Counted from the first letter of the stretch, positions 1 to 10,693 are shown. The stretch is DNA of 64,000 bases from Nannobrachium achirus (GCA_963921795.1 OY997659.1:54784811-54848810); one strand, 5' to 3'. Translations and numbers: made by a program. Notes: generated by a model not told the origin, from the sequence alone.

Positions 1-946
1 GCGCTTCCGACTCACGTTCATCAGGCTTCCCACGGGTTCTGCGTAAAAGTTTTAGGATGATGAAACAAACAAAAATAATAATAGCTTACTCTCAATGAAG
101 CGATCTTCAGGCTTGCGCTTCTTCCTCGATGGCTTCCACTCAGGCCTCCACTCATCGTGTGATCCATCGTCTGTTGTTTGGGACAGCTCGTCGGACAAGG
201 AGGACCTGAACAGATGGATTGAATAATTTATTATCGTGCGTAAAAGTAGCATACGGAAAAAGTACAGGAGAGTAGCCTACAGTTCACTGATGCAAAGTCA
301 ACGACAATGATAATACATACCGCTGGGAATTATTATATGGAGACTCGAGGATTTCTTTTTGCGCGACCCTTTTCCTCAGACGATCCAATGGTCTAGGTGT
401 CCCCGGGGGCGGGGTGGCGAGAGACGGCACAGGGCTGAATGGAGACGTGGTTTGTGGTGTATTTTCCGGCGTTTTTTCCGACTCCACCGGGCCTTCGTCC
501 ACCTCGGAGTCAGTCTCTGGACAAGGGACAGCGGCCAACAAAAAAGAGTCCATGGTCGTTTGACCAGGGCCGGGCTCTGTTGGGGGACCTCTCCTCTTTC
601 GTGCTCGCCCGCGAGCAGAGGCTGATGACCGGGATGGGTCACGGGAATCACTGGTCAAGGCGACCGCTTCACCACCACGGCTCGGACCAGCCGCCGGGCC
701 GCCGTGACGCCGATGCCCGCGAGCAGTGCCTGACGATCGGGCTGGTTCAGGCGAACCACTGCGCGAGGGGCCCACCGCTCCATGGCTCGAAGCAGCCGCG
801 GGCTCTCCTGGACGGCGACGCCCGCGAGCAGTGTCCGATGATCGGGCTGGTACAGGCGAACCACGGGGCGAGGGCGAGGGGACTGGCGAAGCCGCCGGGG
901 GACGCTTCCCAGGCCCGGCGGGCGCCCTGGGTTTCCGTGGGGGCAT
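1..946 (-). CDS. Partial multi-exon gene, Pro/Ser/Arg-rich protein of unknown function
   Basis: Three exons can be joined in one frame: 946-321, 205-90 and 38-1, the last running off the window. Intron 1 (320-206) has donor GTATGT and acceptor TTCAG; intron 2 (89-39) has donor GTAAGC and acceptor CGCAG. Phases agree at both joins. Intron 2 is only 51 bp, which is unusually short. The ATG at 946-944 is the first in frame. Exon 1 codes about 208 residues: a basic Pro/Ser/Arg-rich stretch with two imperfect repeats of about 38 residues (PARSSGTARG-type), an acidic patch (PETDSEVDEG), then a charged segment (LDRLRKRVAQ). Exon 2 continues with SDELSQTTDDG and a basic run SRKKRKPED that could be a nuclear localisation signal. 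I recognise no domain. It could be the N-terminus of a host nuclear protein or of a DNA-transposon protein; the missing 3' part would decide. Confidence 0.4.
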
Positions 947-1860
947 GGAACGCACACAAAAGGCGATAAAAAAAAGACGAAACTACACAAAAATGGAACT
1001 AAAAGGAACTATACTATACTACTATGCAAAGGAACTAATAAATAACTATACTACTGTGGATCTTCTGAAACTGGATACTATTACTACAATACTACTACTG
1101 GATCAACTATTATTTCTCTCTCCTGCTCTCTGTCAACCTCTTCATCATACCTACTCCACGGAACACTGAGGTAATTTCATTTGTTCTTTTTATAACCTTC
1201 TGAGTGTTGATGTTTATATGCTTTGATCTGGTAGGTGTTTGTACGTTTGTGGTGGTTTGTTTTGGTTCAGAGAGGGCCTGGCGCCGAGCCAGGTTGTGAG
1301 ACTCCAGCGTTGTCATGACTGGGACATAATATTTTGTTGCGGGGACTTTATAGCTGTGTGTTGTGTTGACCTATGCCAGGTCATGACTTTTAGAGTGACA
1401 TTTGTATCGGATTTTGTTGATTTATGCATAATGGTCTCTTAGATCCAGCCGCTTTGTTCTCAAGCTTGTTGCTTCTGCTAGCCGCTGCACCAGGCAGGCA
1501 CGTGTACACATTGCCAAAGGGGGCATGAGCCCCTGCCCTTTTAGCCCTCTGTAAGAATGGCCTCTTGACTGCAGCCCCTGCCTCTCGTAACATTCTCTGC
1601 ACGTCCCTGCCCCACATCCCTTTGCACGCCTGTGCCACTCTTTGCGCTCTGCGCGCTGCGGTCTGCCACTCGAAATGCATTCACTGTGGTTTATTGGGAG
1701 ATTTATCCATTTTTATTGAGATTTATACGTTATTACACTCTTGTTTTCTAACACACTTACTTTGATGAGTAATATCTTTGGTTCATTATATGACAGAAAG
1801 CTCAAACTTTTTCACGAGCTGCAGAAGAATGTAATTAAACATTACATTATATAAAAGCAA
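947..1860. other. No recognised gene; upstream of the partial gene, then unclassified sequence
   Basis: AT-rich with short runs of ACTACTATAC-like sequence near 1000-1100. A piece near 1575-1606 (CTGCCTCTCG, then CACGTCCCTG) resembles the right end of the hAT-like element at 5038-5507, so it may be a decayed relative. No coding region is convincing. Confidence 0.4.
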
Positions 1861-1940
1861 ATTCTCGGGACTATCGGGCCTGGCGGGGAGCGACATTGGA
1901 ATTTTCTCGTGACTATCGGGGGAGGCGGTCAATGAGTTAA
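1861..1940. mobile_element. 3' end fragment of a TTAA-flanked (piggyBac-like) short element
   Basis: Contains the CTCGGGACTATCGGGCCTGG motif seen at the right end of the element at 4447-4890, ends in AATGAG and abuts TTAA (1937-1940). No matching left end is visible, so this is a truncated relative. The satellite starts directly after the TTAA. Confidence 0.5.
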
Positions 1941-3037
1941 GGCGTCAAAACATAGATTTTAAGTCCAAAATTTCTGATAGTGCCAATCTTTTGGTATGTT
2001 GTATAGCTCGTCGAGACGAACGTGTGTATGTGTGACACATTGCTGTGTGACCCCTGGAACCCTACTTTTTTCGACAAATGCTAATGCTAACAAATGCTAA
2101 TGCTAACAACTGCTAGATTTTTCAAAGTGCGATAACTTGGAAACCAATAGGTTTTAGGCGCCCGTCTTTTAGTACGTTATAGCTCTTCAAGACGAACGCG
2201 TGGATATGACATTTATTAATTTTTTTCAGATTGACTTCAAAACCCCCAAAATTACATAAGACTATAGTAAGGCATCAAAACATAGATTTTAAGTCCAAAA
2301 TTTCCAATAGTGCCAATCTTTTGGTATGTTGTATAGCTCGTCGAGACGAACGTGTGTATGTGTGACACATTGCAGTGTGACCCCTGGAACCCTACTTTTT
2401 TTCAACAAATGCTAATGCTAACAAATGCTAATGCTAACAACTGCTAGATTTTTCAAAGTGCGATAACTCGGAAACCAATAGGTTTTAAGCGCCCGCCTTT
2501 TAGTATGTTGTATAGCTCTTCGAGACAAACGCGTGGATATGAAATGTATTCTTTTTTTTCAGATTGACTCCAAAACCCCCAAAATAAGACTATAGTAAGG
2601 CGTCAAAACATAGATTTTAAGTCCAACATTTCCAATAGTGCCAATCTTTTGGTATGTTGTATAGCTCGTCGAGACGAACGTGTGTATGTGTGACAAATTG
2701 CTGTGTGACCCCTGGAACCCTACTTTTTTTTCGACAAATGCTAATGCTAACAAATGCTAATGCTAACAACTGCTCGATTTTTCAAAGTGCGATAACTCAG
2801 AAACCAATAGGTTTTAGGCGCCCGTCTTTTAGTACGTTATAGCTCTTCAAGACGTACGCATGGATATGAAATTTATTACTTTTTTTCAGATTGACTTCAA
2901 ACCCCCCAAAATTACATAAGACTATTAAGGCGTCAAAACATAGATTTTAAGTCCAAAATTTCCGATAGTGCCAATCTTTTGGTATGTTGTATAGCTCGTC
3001 GAGATGAACGTGTGTATGTGTGACACATTGCTGTGTG
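1941..3037 (+). repeat. 330-bp satellite, block 1 (about 3.3 units)
   Basis: The marker GGCGTCAAAACATAGATTTT recurs, with small changes, at 1941, 2271, 2599 and 2929, giving a period of 328-330 bp. Each unit contains two related halves, one with ATAGCTCGTCGAGACGAACG and one with ATAGCTCTTCGAGACGAACG, so the unit is an old dimer. A short GCTAATGCTAACAAAT run lies inside each unit. The last unit breaks off mid-unit at the junction with the gag fragment. Confidence 0.9.
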
Positions 3038-4381
3038 ACCCACGAGAAGACTACAGTCGATACACAGTTTTCAGAAGAAAACATTAACACACCGGACGTT
3101 ATTGAAAATGAAGAGGCACCAGTCAACGCACCCAATGCTGTTGAGCATGAAGAGACGACGACTGATGCACATCAGGTCAGACACAGTACCCGTGTAAAAA
3201 CCCTAACAGAGAAGGGCCAGAAGATGCACGCAGATAAATTGAAAAAACAGGAAAAGGCATTTAACAAAGCATACACCACCTGGATGCACACTGCAAGAGA
3301 GAATCGAAAGACATTGAAATCATTTTGTTCAGCAGAGGACCTTGTTGACATTAAAACCAGCATTCAGAACAACCACGCTGCAATAAGTGAAAGCTATGAG
3401 TCCATTCAGCAAAATTCCACTCCTACACCGGATATCGTAAAGAAAATGGACACCTGCATATTAATCACTTCAGACATTTGCGAAATAGTCGATAAACACT
3501 TGGAAACTCTTGGCAAACCTTTCAACGAGCAGCTTGTAAAAGCCTATGTCAGAATTGCTTTAAATAAAAAGGAGTTTGGCTCAATTTTTGGACGTACTGA
3601 CACAGAAACGGTTATCTCTGGAACATCGCATGGTGCAGATAACCGTGCACAGTCCCGTGGAACCCATCCATTGCAGCCACAAACCCCTTCCATAGCCAGC
3701 AATCATTCCAATACTAGCTCCAGCAAGAGAGCTGACGCCGAAGCAGATTTTGCTGCAAAAAGGGAGAAGGAAAAGTACCTACAGGAAATTCATATCCATC
3801 AAACAAAACTGCAAGAGGCAAAAAACAAATTAAAGCAGCTCAAAGCTCAAAGGGATGTCAATTTAGCGGCAGCACGGCTTCAGGCATATAACAACTTTGA
3901 AGGTGATTTTGAACCCTGCAACAACCCAATTTTCAACAAACCACACTCTGAACCCCCAAATGTTACATCAATTACTCAGCCAAGGGCAACAACATCCCAG
4001 TCTATGCAAGAATTCAACGATTCACCAACTACTCTGGACACAGAAGGTCTCACCAAATCACTCATAAGTTCACTAAGCATCAACCGCCTCCCTGCTCCTG
4101 AACCAACGACCTTTTCTGGTGAACCATTGGAATTTTTGGACTGGAAAATGTCTTTCATGGCATTGATAGACAGACAACCACTTTCGGCGAGTGAGAAAAT
4201 GTTTTATTTGAAGCACTATCTAGATGGAGAAGCCCTCAGGGCTGTGGAAGGGTTCTTTTACCGAAATTCTGATGATGCATACCAGGGAGCTTGGAGGGTC
4301 TTGCAAGAGAGATACGGAAATCCCTTTATTGTACAAAAGGCTTTTCGGGATAAGCTAACGAAATGGCCCAACATTAGCTCA
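3038..4381 (+). pseudogene. Truncated BEL/Pao-type gag fragment captured in the satellite
   Basis: Nearly identical to the gag of the complete element at 17041-22852, but without LTRs. The frame is open from 3020 to 4387 (455 codons) because the last satellite bases supply an in-frame ATG before gag codon 3. It covers the charged, coiled-coil-prone N-terminal region (KREKEKYLQE, then KNKLKQLKAQ) and the first part of the DUF1759-like domain (PTTFSGEPLEFLDW, about residue 358), stopping after WPNISS. Relative to the other copy it lacks about 13 bases near 3066, has no SINE insertion, and keeps six A's where the other has seven. The 5' junction lies in shared ACCC. It looks like a dead fragment with an accidental fusion start. 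Confidence 0.8.
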
Positions 4382-4446
4382 CATTAAACATTAGCTTACA
4401 ATCTAAAATGAACCCTTGTTGTAAAAAAACTAAAGTTGTCCTTTAA
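4382..4446. other. Short unclassified spacer ending in TTAA
   Basis: Sequence between the broken gag and the TTAA-flanked element; TTAA at 4443-4446 is the left copy of that element's target site. Confidence 0.5.
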
Positions 4447-4890
4447 CACATTGACCGCCATTTTAACATACCTCCGTACTCCCACCTGCCATTCGTCTCC
4501 ATAGACTTCCATGTAATTGGGTGTGCACGGATCATGCACACCCATGCCTAGATAATGCACCACGTGTGTCCACCTTGCTCACAGCTTTCAAACAAAAAAA
4601 TCCGAATGGAAATCCGTTCAGGCATTCCTGAGATAACAGCCACTATGTTTAACAAAGATGGCTGCCAAAATGGCTGCCATGCTTGAAAGATGGGGTTGCT
4701 ATGGGGGTTAAACATGAAATTTCGCGATTGCTATCATGCCTACTCCATTTTTTTGGGTCAACATTTTTTGAAAAAAAAATTTTTTTTTTGAATTTTTTTT
4801 TTTTTTTTTTTTTAATTCTCGGGACTATCGGGCCTGGCGGGGAAAGACATTGGAATAATCTCGGGACTATCGGGCCTGGCAGGGAATGAG
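4447..4890. mobile_element. Nonautonomous TTAA-flanked element (piggyBac-like MITE)
   Basis: A 444-bp block bounded by TTAA at 4443-4446 and 4891-4894. The left end reads CACATTGACCGCCATTTTAA and the right end finishes GGCAGGGAATGAG, so only the outermost bases are loosely inverted. A T-rich run occupies about 4775-4813. The right end carries a doubled CTCGGGACTATCGGGCC segment. TTAA duplication is the hallmark of piggyBac-superfamily insertion; no transposase is encoded. Confidence 0.6.
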
Positions 4891-4894
4891 TTAA

Positions 4895-5037
4895 TAGGCT
4901 ACACAGGGTATGATCTGAACTGTAAAACTATATTTTGGACACTATCTGAAGTCTGCTGTGACTGTCCCAGTTGGCTCACAGACCCCATGTAGAGTTCTAT
5001 TGTTTCAGATAGCTAAACTGTCTTTACCAACTGTCAG
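4895..5037. other. Unclassified sequence, no gene seen
   Basis: No feature recognised apart from the TSD of the next element at 5030-5037. Confidence 0.4.
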
Positions 5038-5507
5038 CAGGGATGTGCTGGGCCCCTGATTCAGCCCGGGAAAAAGAGTTGGAGAGGCCCTCATTGCACG
5101 CTATAGAGAGAGATCTCTCTCTATAGCGCTGCTGCTACTCAAAGATTTGCCATTTCAGATCATGACAAGTGACAAGCCAGTGGGCCAATTACTGTACATG
5201 AGTCATATTTCGTCGTTGTTGGGTGGAAACCTTGTATGTCCAAAACCGTTTGTTTTGTATTTATCATTTTAAAAATGATCTAAACTAGTGAAAACAGCCG
5301 ATCTACAAGCACACAACGCCTCGCACCGTGAGGCGTTGTGTGCTTGTAGATCTGCTGTTTTCACTACTTTTGTGCGACGAATGATGAAGCAGGGCTTTGC
5401 GAAAACATTTTATTTTTAATTTTTTTCTAATGGCCGGCCTGGACCGGCCGGGAATGAACCGGCCTTCGGGAGTTGTCCCGCTTTTCCCAATGGCCAGCAC
5501 GTCCCTG
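5038..5507. mobile_element. Nonautonomous hAT-like element with 8-bp TSD
   Basis: Terminal inverted repeats CAGGGATGTGCTGG (left) and CCAGCACGTCCCTG (right) bound 470 bp. The flanks carry a perfect 8-bp duplication, ACTGTCAG, at 5030-5037 and 5508-5515. Both features fit the hAT superfamily. There is no transposase. Inside are a self-complementary AGAGATCTCTCT region near 5108-5121 and a long hairpin at 5287-5365. Confidence 0.85.
5287..5365. repeat. 79-bp near-perfect palindrome inside the hAT-like element
   Basis: Arms of about 38 bp built on GATCTACAAGC, CACAACGCCTCGC and the reverse, with one or two mismatches. Closely related palindromes sit inside a second hAT-like element at 7193-7256 and 24364-24434. 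Confidence 0.85.
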
Positions 5508-5515
5508 ACTGTCAG

Positions 5516-5789
5516 GCCTGGAGGTCTCACCTTTGTGTGTTGTCTGATTGCTGATCTGTCCTTTTGATGTAAGCTTCTTTTTGATCTATCACTGTGTTTT
5601 GAAGATTCTACAGACACCATACCATAAACACCATAATCACTCATTGTATACTACATACTTCTTTGCAGCCATACTGTGCATACCGAAACAAAGTGAAACA
5701 TAGTCAGTACCATAGTCAGCCATACTGTGCATACCGAAACAAAGTGAAACATAGTTTAGTCAGTATCATAGTATGCATTCTACATATTG
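5516..5789. other. Unclassified sequence with a 38-bp direct repeat
   Basis: The stretch around CATACTGTGCATACCGAAAC occurs twice, at about 5666-5703 and 5717-5754. No coding region is supported. Confidence 0.5.
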
Positions 5790-6299
5790 TGACAGTTTGA
5801 AACAGAGTAAAACACCAGACTATACACTGATCCATTCAACCTAAATACATCCAAAAGCAAAAGACACTGGTATGGAACTCCTAGTTCCACGGTTGACTAT
5901 GGACGAGGTTCAATTCCCTGCAGTGTCTGCACCGGTCTAGTCAGTAGTACCACAGTCAGTCTCGTTGTGAGCTTGGAGGTCTGCTATTTTCGGTGCTTTT
6001 AAACATTTCAGACCCTGCCTCTCCAACATTCTCTCCATGTCCCTGGACAGTACCATAGTTTATTTAGTCAGAATATCAGACTATTGATGTACTTATGATC
6101 AGAAGTATACAGTATGCAGTATTACTTTATTTAGTTATTCATTTTTGTGTCAGCATCTTGGTACTGGAAAAGAAAAACTGTTATTTAAATTGTGTCTGAA
6201 TAATCCCGTAAGGAATGGGCTGTGAAAGGTGCCAGACACGAAAATAAAATCATTCATTCATTTAGTCAGTAACGTGGTGTAGTCGCTACCATAGTTTAG

Positions 6300-6420
6300 T
6301 CAGTCAGTCAGTCACCGTCAGTTCATTAGTCCATCCGTCAGTCAGTCCATCAGACCATCATTCCTTATCAGCACCCATCCGTCCGTAGGTCCGTGCGTCC
6401 CCATCATTCCATCAGTCCCC
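6300..6420. repeat. Degenerate CAGT/CCGT simple-repeat tract
   Basis: Runs of CAGTCAGTCAGTCA followed by CCATCCGTCAGT and CCGTCCGTAGG-type variants. The mirror copy is at about 25180-25300. Confidence 0.7.
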
Positions 6421-6937
6421 ACACAGAATTGAAAAGTGCAACCTCACAATTCTATAAAGGTCGTACATGTAGGTCAATATACATGTGACAAGCAGTCTTG
6501 GTGACCTAATACTTTGTCGCTTGACTATGGTCTATTTTCAGTCATAGATTCCTTGGACTGGCACTGGTACTATTGGCATTTGAGATGATGCTCTCTCCCA
6601 AAGAAAAATGTTAATGCATATTTTGAGGGCCACACGCTGCAGATTAAAGTTTGATGTTGACCCTGAAGTCAAGAACCAGCAATATGCAACACTGCAATAT
6701 TGAAGCTGTTCATGTATCATATCACTTCTCCCTCTCACTTTTCAGCCCACTCAATGAGAAAACAACTGAAACGATTACAGGCCTACTGTTTGAATTAAAT
6801 CAGACCTCGAACCCATAGCCTGTAGATGTCCATGTCTTTGCAGCTATAGTGATAGGATAGTTTGTTTTATTTCCCTCTGTGTGGTCCCCAACGCCTTAAC
6901 TCTGACTCAGTACAGTACTGTAACTATGTGTATAAGG

Positions 6938-7305
6938 CAGTGGTCTTCAACGTTTTCAGGCCAAGGCCCCCTTAGTTGAGAGAGAGATGAAGCAGGGACC
7001 CCCACAACCTGTTCATAGATTCCATATAGTTTCATTGTTTGGCAACACAATCATCAGTGTATTTTGGATTCATGTGAATTTGTGTTTTCAGATATTTAAC
7101 CACTTGAACCGTCAATACTTAATAAACTTCACCTTTCACTCTGTACTTAGTCTGCTCTATTTCACCTCTACGCGTACCAAACCCCTTTGCGTAAAATAGC
7201 CGATGTACAAGCTCACAACAGCGCGAGGCGTTGTGAGCTTGTAGATCTGCTATTTTTGGTTAAAGTTCTCAGGGGAAAAAAAGGACCCCCTGTTGAAGAC
7301 CCTTG
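6938..7305. mobile_element. Nonautonomous hAT-like element with 8-bp TSD (left-arm copy)
   Basis: Ends are CAGTGGTCTTCAAC and GTTGAAGACCCTTG, with perfect 8-bp duplication GTATAAGG at 6930-6937 and 7306-7313. Length 368 bp, no transposase. It contains the hairpin at 7193-7256. The mirror copy (24251-24646) has the same TSD in complement, so the insertion is older than the inverted duplication. Confidence 0.88.
7193..7256. repeat. Palindrome inside the hAT-like element
   Basis: AAAATAGC, TACAAGCTCACAAC and their complements form a hairpin of about 64 bp, related to those at 5287-5365 and 24364-24434. Confidence 0.8.
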
Positions 7306-7650
7306 GTATAAGGGTTAAACTCTGACTCTGTATGTACTGTAACTATGTGTTCTATATGTTGAATCAGACTCCGAACCCGTAGCCTGTTGCTTGTGTTTGT
7401 TTGTGTTCCCTTTTTGTCCTTGGTTTAAAGTAAAAAAGTTAAAGTTGCTTTAAGAAACTACTCAACTGGGTTCCTATGTGGTGTATTTGTAACTTATGAC
7501 TCACCTAAGTTGATTTTTTTAACTGTTTTATCGTACACTGGTTACAATGTTGCCCTTTAATCCTCTATATCCATGGTACAATCCAACATATTGTAGGTAT
7601 ACCTGGTAGGCCTATAAGTAGGCCTACATTTTGTTGGCCTAATTAAAACA

Positions 7651-7842
7651 GGTGTGTTTTCAGATGTCTCTTAAAGGAAGCATCTGAACCAGCTGCAATT
7701 TGTCAATGGATGTTTTATTGAGACAGGTAAAAAGTGAGTTACAGTAATCTAGCCTGGATGAGATAAATGCATGGACGGACATTTCAAGTTCAGAGTGGGA
7801 TATGATGGTTCGGAGTTTTGCAATATTTCTGAGGTGCCCCGA
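7651..7842 (-). pseudogene. L2-clade LINE reverse transcriptase C-terminal remnant, internally deleted
   Basis: The minus-strand translation contains HLRNIAKLR, VHAFISSRLDYC and SIDKLQLVQ, the conserved region just after the palm domain in L2/CR1-type non-LTR reverse transcriptases. It then jumps straight to the 3' tail (FKRHLKTHLF-type). The mirror copy at 23430-23945 keeps the missing bases, so the deletion is specific to this arm. Non-functional. Confidence 0.8.
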
Positions 7843-7990
7843 TCCATGCCATTTCTCACATGGCCCTCTTCTAGCGCCACCATGAGGCCCATTCTTGCAA
7901 AACACATTTTTGGACACTGCTCCTACATATTTGGCCCTAACATTTTAAGTGTGCCTGCAGCTCGCTAAGTGTGTGCAACCTTGTGTAGCG
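7843..7990. other. Fragment of the TGGTGGCGCTAG repeat plus spacer
   Basis: Shares GTGTCCAAAAATGTG and GGTGGCGCTAGAAGAGGGCC with the element at 9579-10399, joined to the L2 remnant at GGCATGGATCGGGGCA. This is an old chimera of two repeats. Confidence 0.6.
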
Positions 7991-8693
7991 GTTGGTGTTA
8001 GCATTAGCATTTGTTAGCATTAGCAGTTGTTAGCATTAGCATTTGTTAGCATTAGCATTTGTCGAAAGAAAAGTAGGGTTCCAGGGGTCGCACAGCCATA
8101 AGTCACATCCACACGTTCGTCTCGACGAGCTATACAACATACCAAAAGATTGGCACTATTGAAAACTTTGGACTTAAAATCTATGGTTTGTCGCCTTACT
8201 ATAGTCTTATGTAATTTTGGGGGTTTTGAAGACATTCTGAAAAAAGTGAATTCATTTCATATCCACGCGTTCGTCTCGAAGAGCTATACAACATACTTAG
8301 AGACAGGCGCTTAAAACATATTGTTTTCCGAGCTATCGCACTTTGAAAAATCTAGGATTGCATTTGCCGAAAAAAGTAGGGTTCCTGGGGTCGCACAGCA
8401 ATGTGTCACACATCCACAGGTTCGTCTCGACGAGCTATACAACATACCAAAAGATAGGCACTGTCGGAAAGTTAAGACTTAAAATCTATGTTTTGACGCC
8501 TTACTATAGTCTTATGTAATTTTGGGGGTTTTGAAGACAATCTGAAAAAAGTCAATTAATTTCATATCCACGCATTCGTCTCAAAGAGCTATACAACATA
8601 CTTAGAGACAGGCACTTAAAACCTATTGGTTTCCGACTTATCGCACTTTGAAAAATCTAGGATTGCATTTGTCGAAAAAAGTAGGGTTCCAGG
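7991..8693 (-). repeat. 330-bp satellite, block 2 (reverse orientation)
   Basis: Reverse-complement satellite units: GTAGGGTTCCAGGGG at about 8072 and variants near 8374 and 8681, with CGTCTCGACGAGCTAT between them. It begins with four GCTAATGCTAAC-type runs. At 8694 the orientation flips abruptly to plus. Confidence 0.85.
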
Positions 8694-9238
8694 GGCTAAC
8701 AAATGCTAATGCTAACAACTGCTACATTTTTCAAAGTGCGATAACTTGGATGTTGTATAGCTCGTAATTTTTTCAGATTGACTGAAAAAATGTAAGGCGT
8801 CAAAACATAGATTTTAAGTCCAAAATATCCAATAGTGCCTATCTTTTGGTATGTTGTATAGCTCGTCGAGACGAACGTGTAGATGTGTGACACATTGCTG
8901 TGTGACCCCTGGAACCCTACTTTTTTTCGACAAATGCTAATGCTAACAACTGCTAGATTTTTCAAAGTGCGATAACTCGGAAACCAATAGGTTTTAAGCG
9001 CCCGTCTTTTAGTATGTTGTATAGCTCTTCGAGACGAACACGTGGATATGATATTTATTCTTTTTTTTCAGATTGACTTCAAAACCCCCAAAATTACATA
9101 AGACTATAAGGCGTCAAAACATAGATTTTAAGTCCAAAATTTCCGATAGTGCCAATCTTTTGGTATGTTGTATAGCTCGTCGAGACGAACGTGTGTATGT
9201 GTGACACATTGCTGTGTGACCCCTGGAACCCTACTTTT
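8694..9238 (+). repeat. 330-bp satellite, block 3
   Basis: Plus-orientation units with GGCGTCAAAACATAG at about 8799 and 9111. The first is rearranged near 8750-8795 (partial unit). Ends at CCCTACTTTTTT where the L1-related sequence begins. Confidence 0.85.
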
Positions 9239-9578
9239 TTCACAGTTTTGTTTATTTGAAATTCAGGGCATACAGTAAACCAAAACTTGTTCATATATTG
9301 TGCGAACCAATCAAAAAATAGAAAAAAAAAAAAAAAAAAAAGACAGTCATATAAATGCCAAAGATGACAGCCAGTATAGCAATAGGGCAAAAAACTAAAT
9401 GAGACAAATAAAAGGGCAATAATATAAGCAACAAGCTATGAAGGCACTTAAGGTACCATTCAGTGAAATGACATTTAATGATCATATGCCCTGATTCAAG
9501 TTTAAACAACAAACAGGCAAATAGGACAGAAGACAAATGTATACATAAAAAAGTACCAGTAAGGCTCCCTAATCGGGA
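9239..9578 (-). mobile_element. Possible 3' part of a degraded L1-type LINE
   Basis: AT-rich, with a long A run near 9324-9343 and no coding region. I assign it to the L1 remnant at 10694-10964 only because both lie in one gap of the satellite and the minus orientation would place the 3' end here. Confidence 0.3.
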
Positions 9579-10399
9579 GATAAGCGACCGTAGGTCACTT
9601 ATCTCCACAAATAGGGCAAAAATGTGTTTTGCCAAAATCTTCCTGATCCATGTTGATGACATGAGTGTAGACATACTGTGTAGTGATTTTCGTGATTTTA
9701 GGGCAAAATCTGTAGGAGCAGTGTCCAAAAATGTGTTTTTAAAAATCGGCCTGGAGGTGGCGCTATATGGGAGAGATTCATGTTGATGGGATGAGTGTAG
9801 ACATACTGTGTACCGATTTGCGTGATTTTAGGGCAAAAATTGTAGGAGCAGTGTCCAAAAATGTGTTTTGCAAGAATCGGCCTCATGGTGGCGCTAGAAG
9901 AGGGCCATGTGAGAAATGAGGGGTGGGGTCTCCGCGCCGGCAAGGCGGACGAATAGGTACCGGCCCCGGCTGTCCCGGTCGCTCCTAGCCGGAGTTACGG
10001 CATTTTATGTGAGCTGCAGTGTAGGGGGTCCTCCACTGGGGGCGCCACCACTTTTGCATCCGTTCTGGAGCACCAGGAGTGGGTGGTCCCCGGGAATTCC
10101 CCGTGAGCAGCCCCGTTGGGGTGGTCATTTGGTCAGTTTAGCACATTTGGTCATTTTTTACACCTGGGGGTCCCCCAGGGACCTGGGGGTCCCTGGAGCT
10201 CCGGGGGTCCTTGGAGGTTGTAGTTTGGCAGGTAAGGAACGTGTGTGCAAAATTTGGCATGGATCGGGGCAACGGTTGCGGAGATATGAGCAGGGCAAGA
10301 GTGTGACGTGTGAGGTGTGACAGACAGACGGACTGACGGACGGACGGACTGACTTACACTTTGTGCAGGGTTTGATAGTAAATGCGACCTACGGTCGCA
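9579..10399. repeat. Hairpin-bounded interspersed element
   Basis: Bounded by two short palindromes: GATAAG..CGACCGTAGGTC..CTTATC at 9579-9603 and TGCGACCTACGGTCGCA at 10383-10399, inverted relative to each other. Inside, a unit of about 127 bp (GAGTGTAGACATACTGTGT to GGTGGCGCT) is duplicated at about 9663-9764 and 9790-9897, followed by a G/C-rich segment (CCTGGGGGTCCC) and a GACGGACGGACGGAC tract near 10321-10356. No protein is encoded. Confidence 0.55.
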
Positions 10400-10693
10400 A
10401 TTAACAACAACACACGAGACAGACAAACTTGACAAAACAAGACAAGACAAGACAAGACAAGACATGGCTTGGTCGCCCCACACTGCAATATATGTGATTA
10501 ACAAGTAGTGCACCCACACATAGTTCCCCATAATTAGTAAACTAGGAAGACCCAGTTGCATCAGGGATTGCATCCCACTTAGACAAGAGGAATGTATTAG
10601 TCTGGAACAGTCTGGAACTGTAAGTTGTTAACCAGTCTAAGGAAGGGATCCCAGGTTTTCTCAAACTTAGACACCGACCCCCTCAGAGTACTT
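10400..10693. other. Unclassified sequence with an AAGAC simple repeat
   Basis: (ACAAG)n at about 10434-10463. The rest, to about 10690, may be L1 3' untranslated sequence. No gene seen. Confidence 0.4.

Larger units (their letters stand above)
5790..8693 (-). repeat. Left arm of a large inverted duplication
   Basis: The reverse complement of this segment matches 22853-25846 from GTGACAGTTTG at 5790 to the reversed satellite. Shared content, in mirrored order: a segment with CAGT-like runs, the hAT-like element with its TSD, the L2 remnant, the GCTAATGCTAACA run and the satellite. Differences include a deletion of about 325 bp in this arm's L2 remnant and a local duplication in the other arm near 24710-24790. 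The arms are 14 kb apart. Confidence 0.85.

Noticed and set aside
5938-6055. A further complete hAT element
   Set aside because: The right end (CATGTCCCTGG) looks hAT-like and half a hairpin is present, but I could not find a left inverted repeat or TSD.
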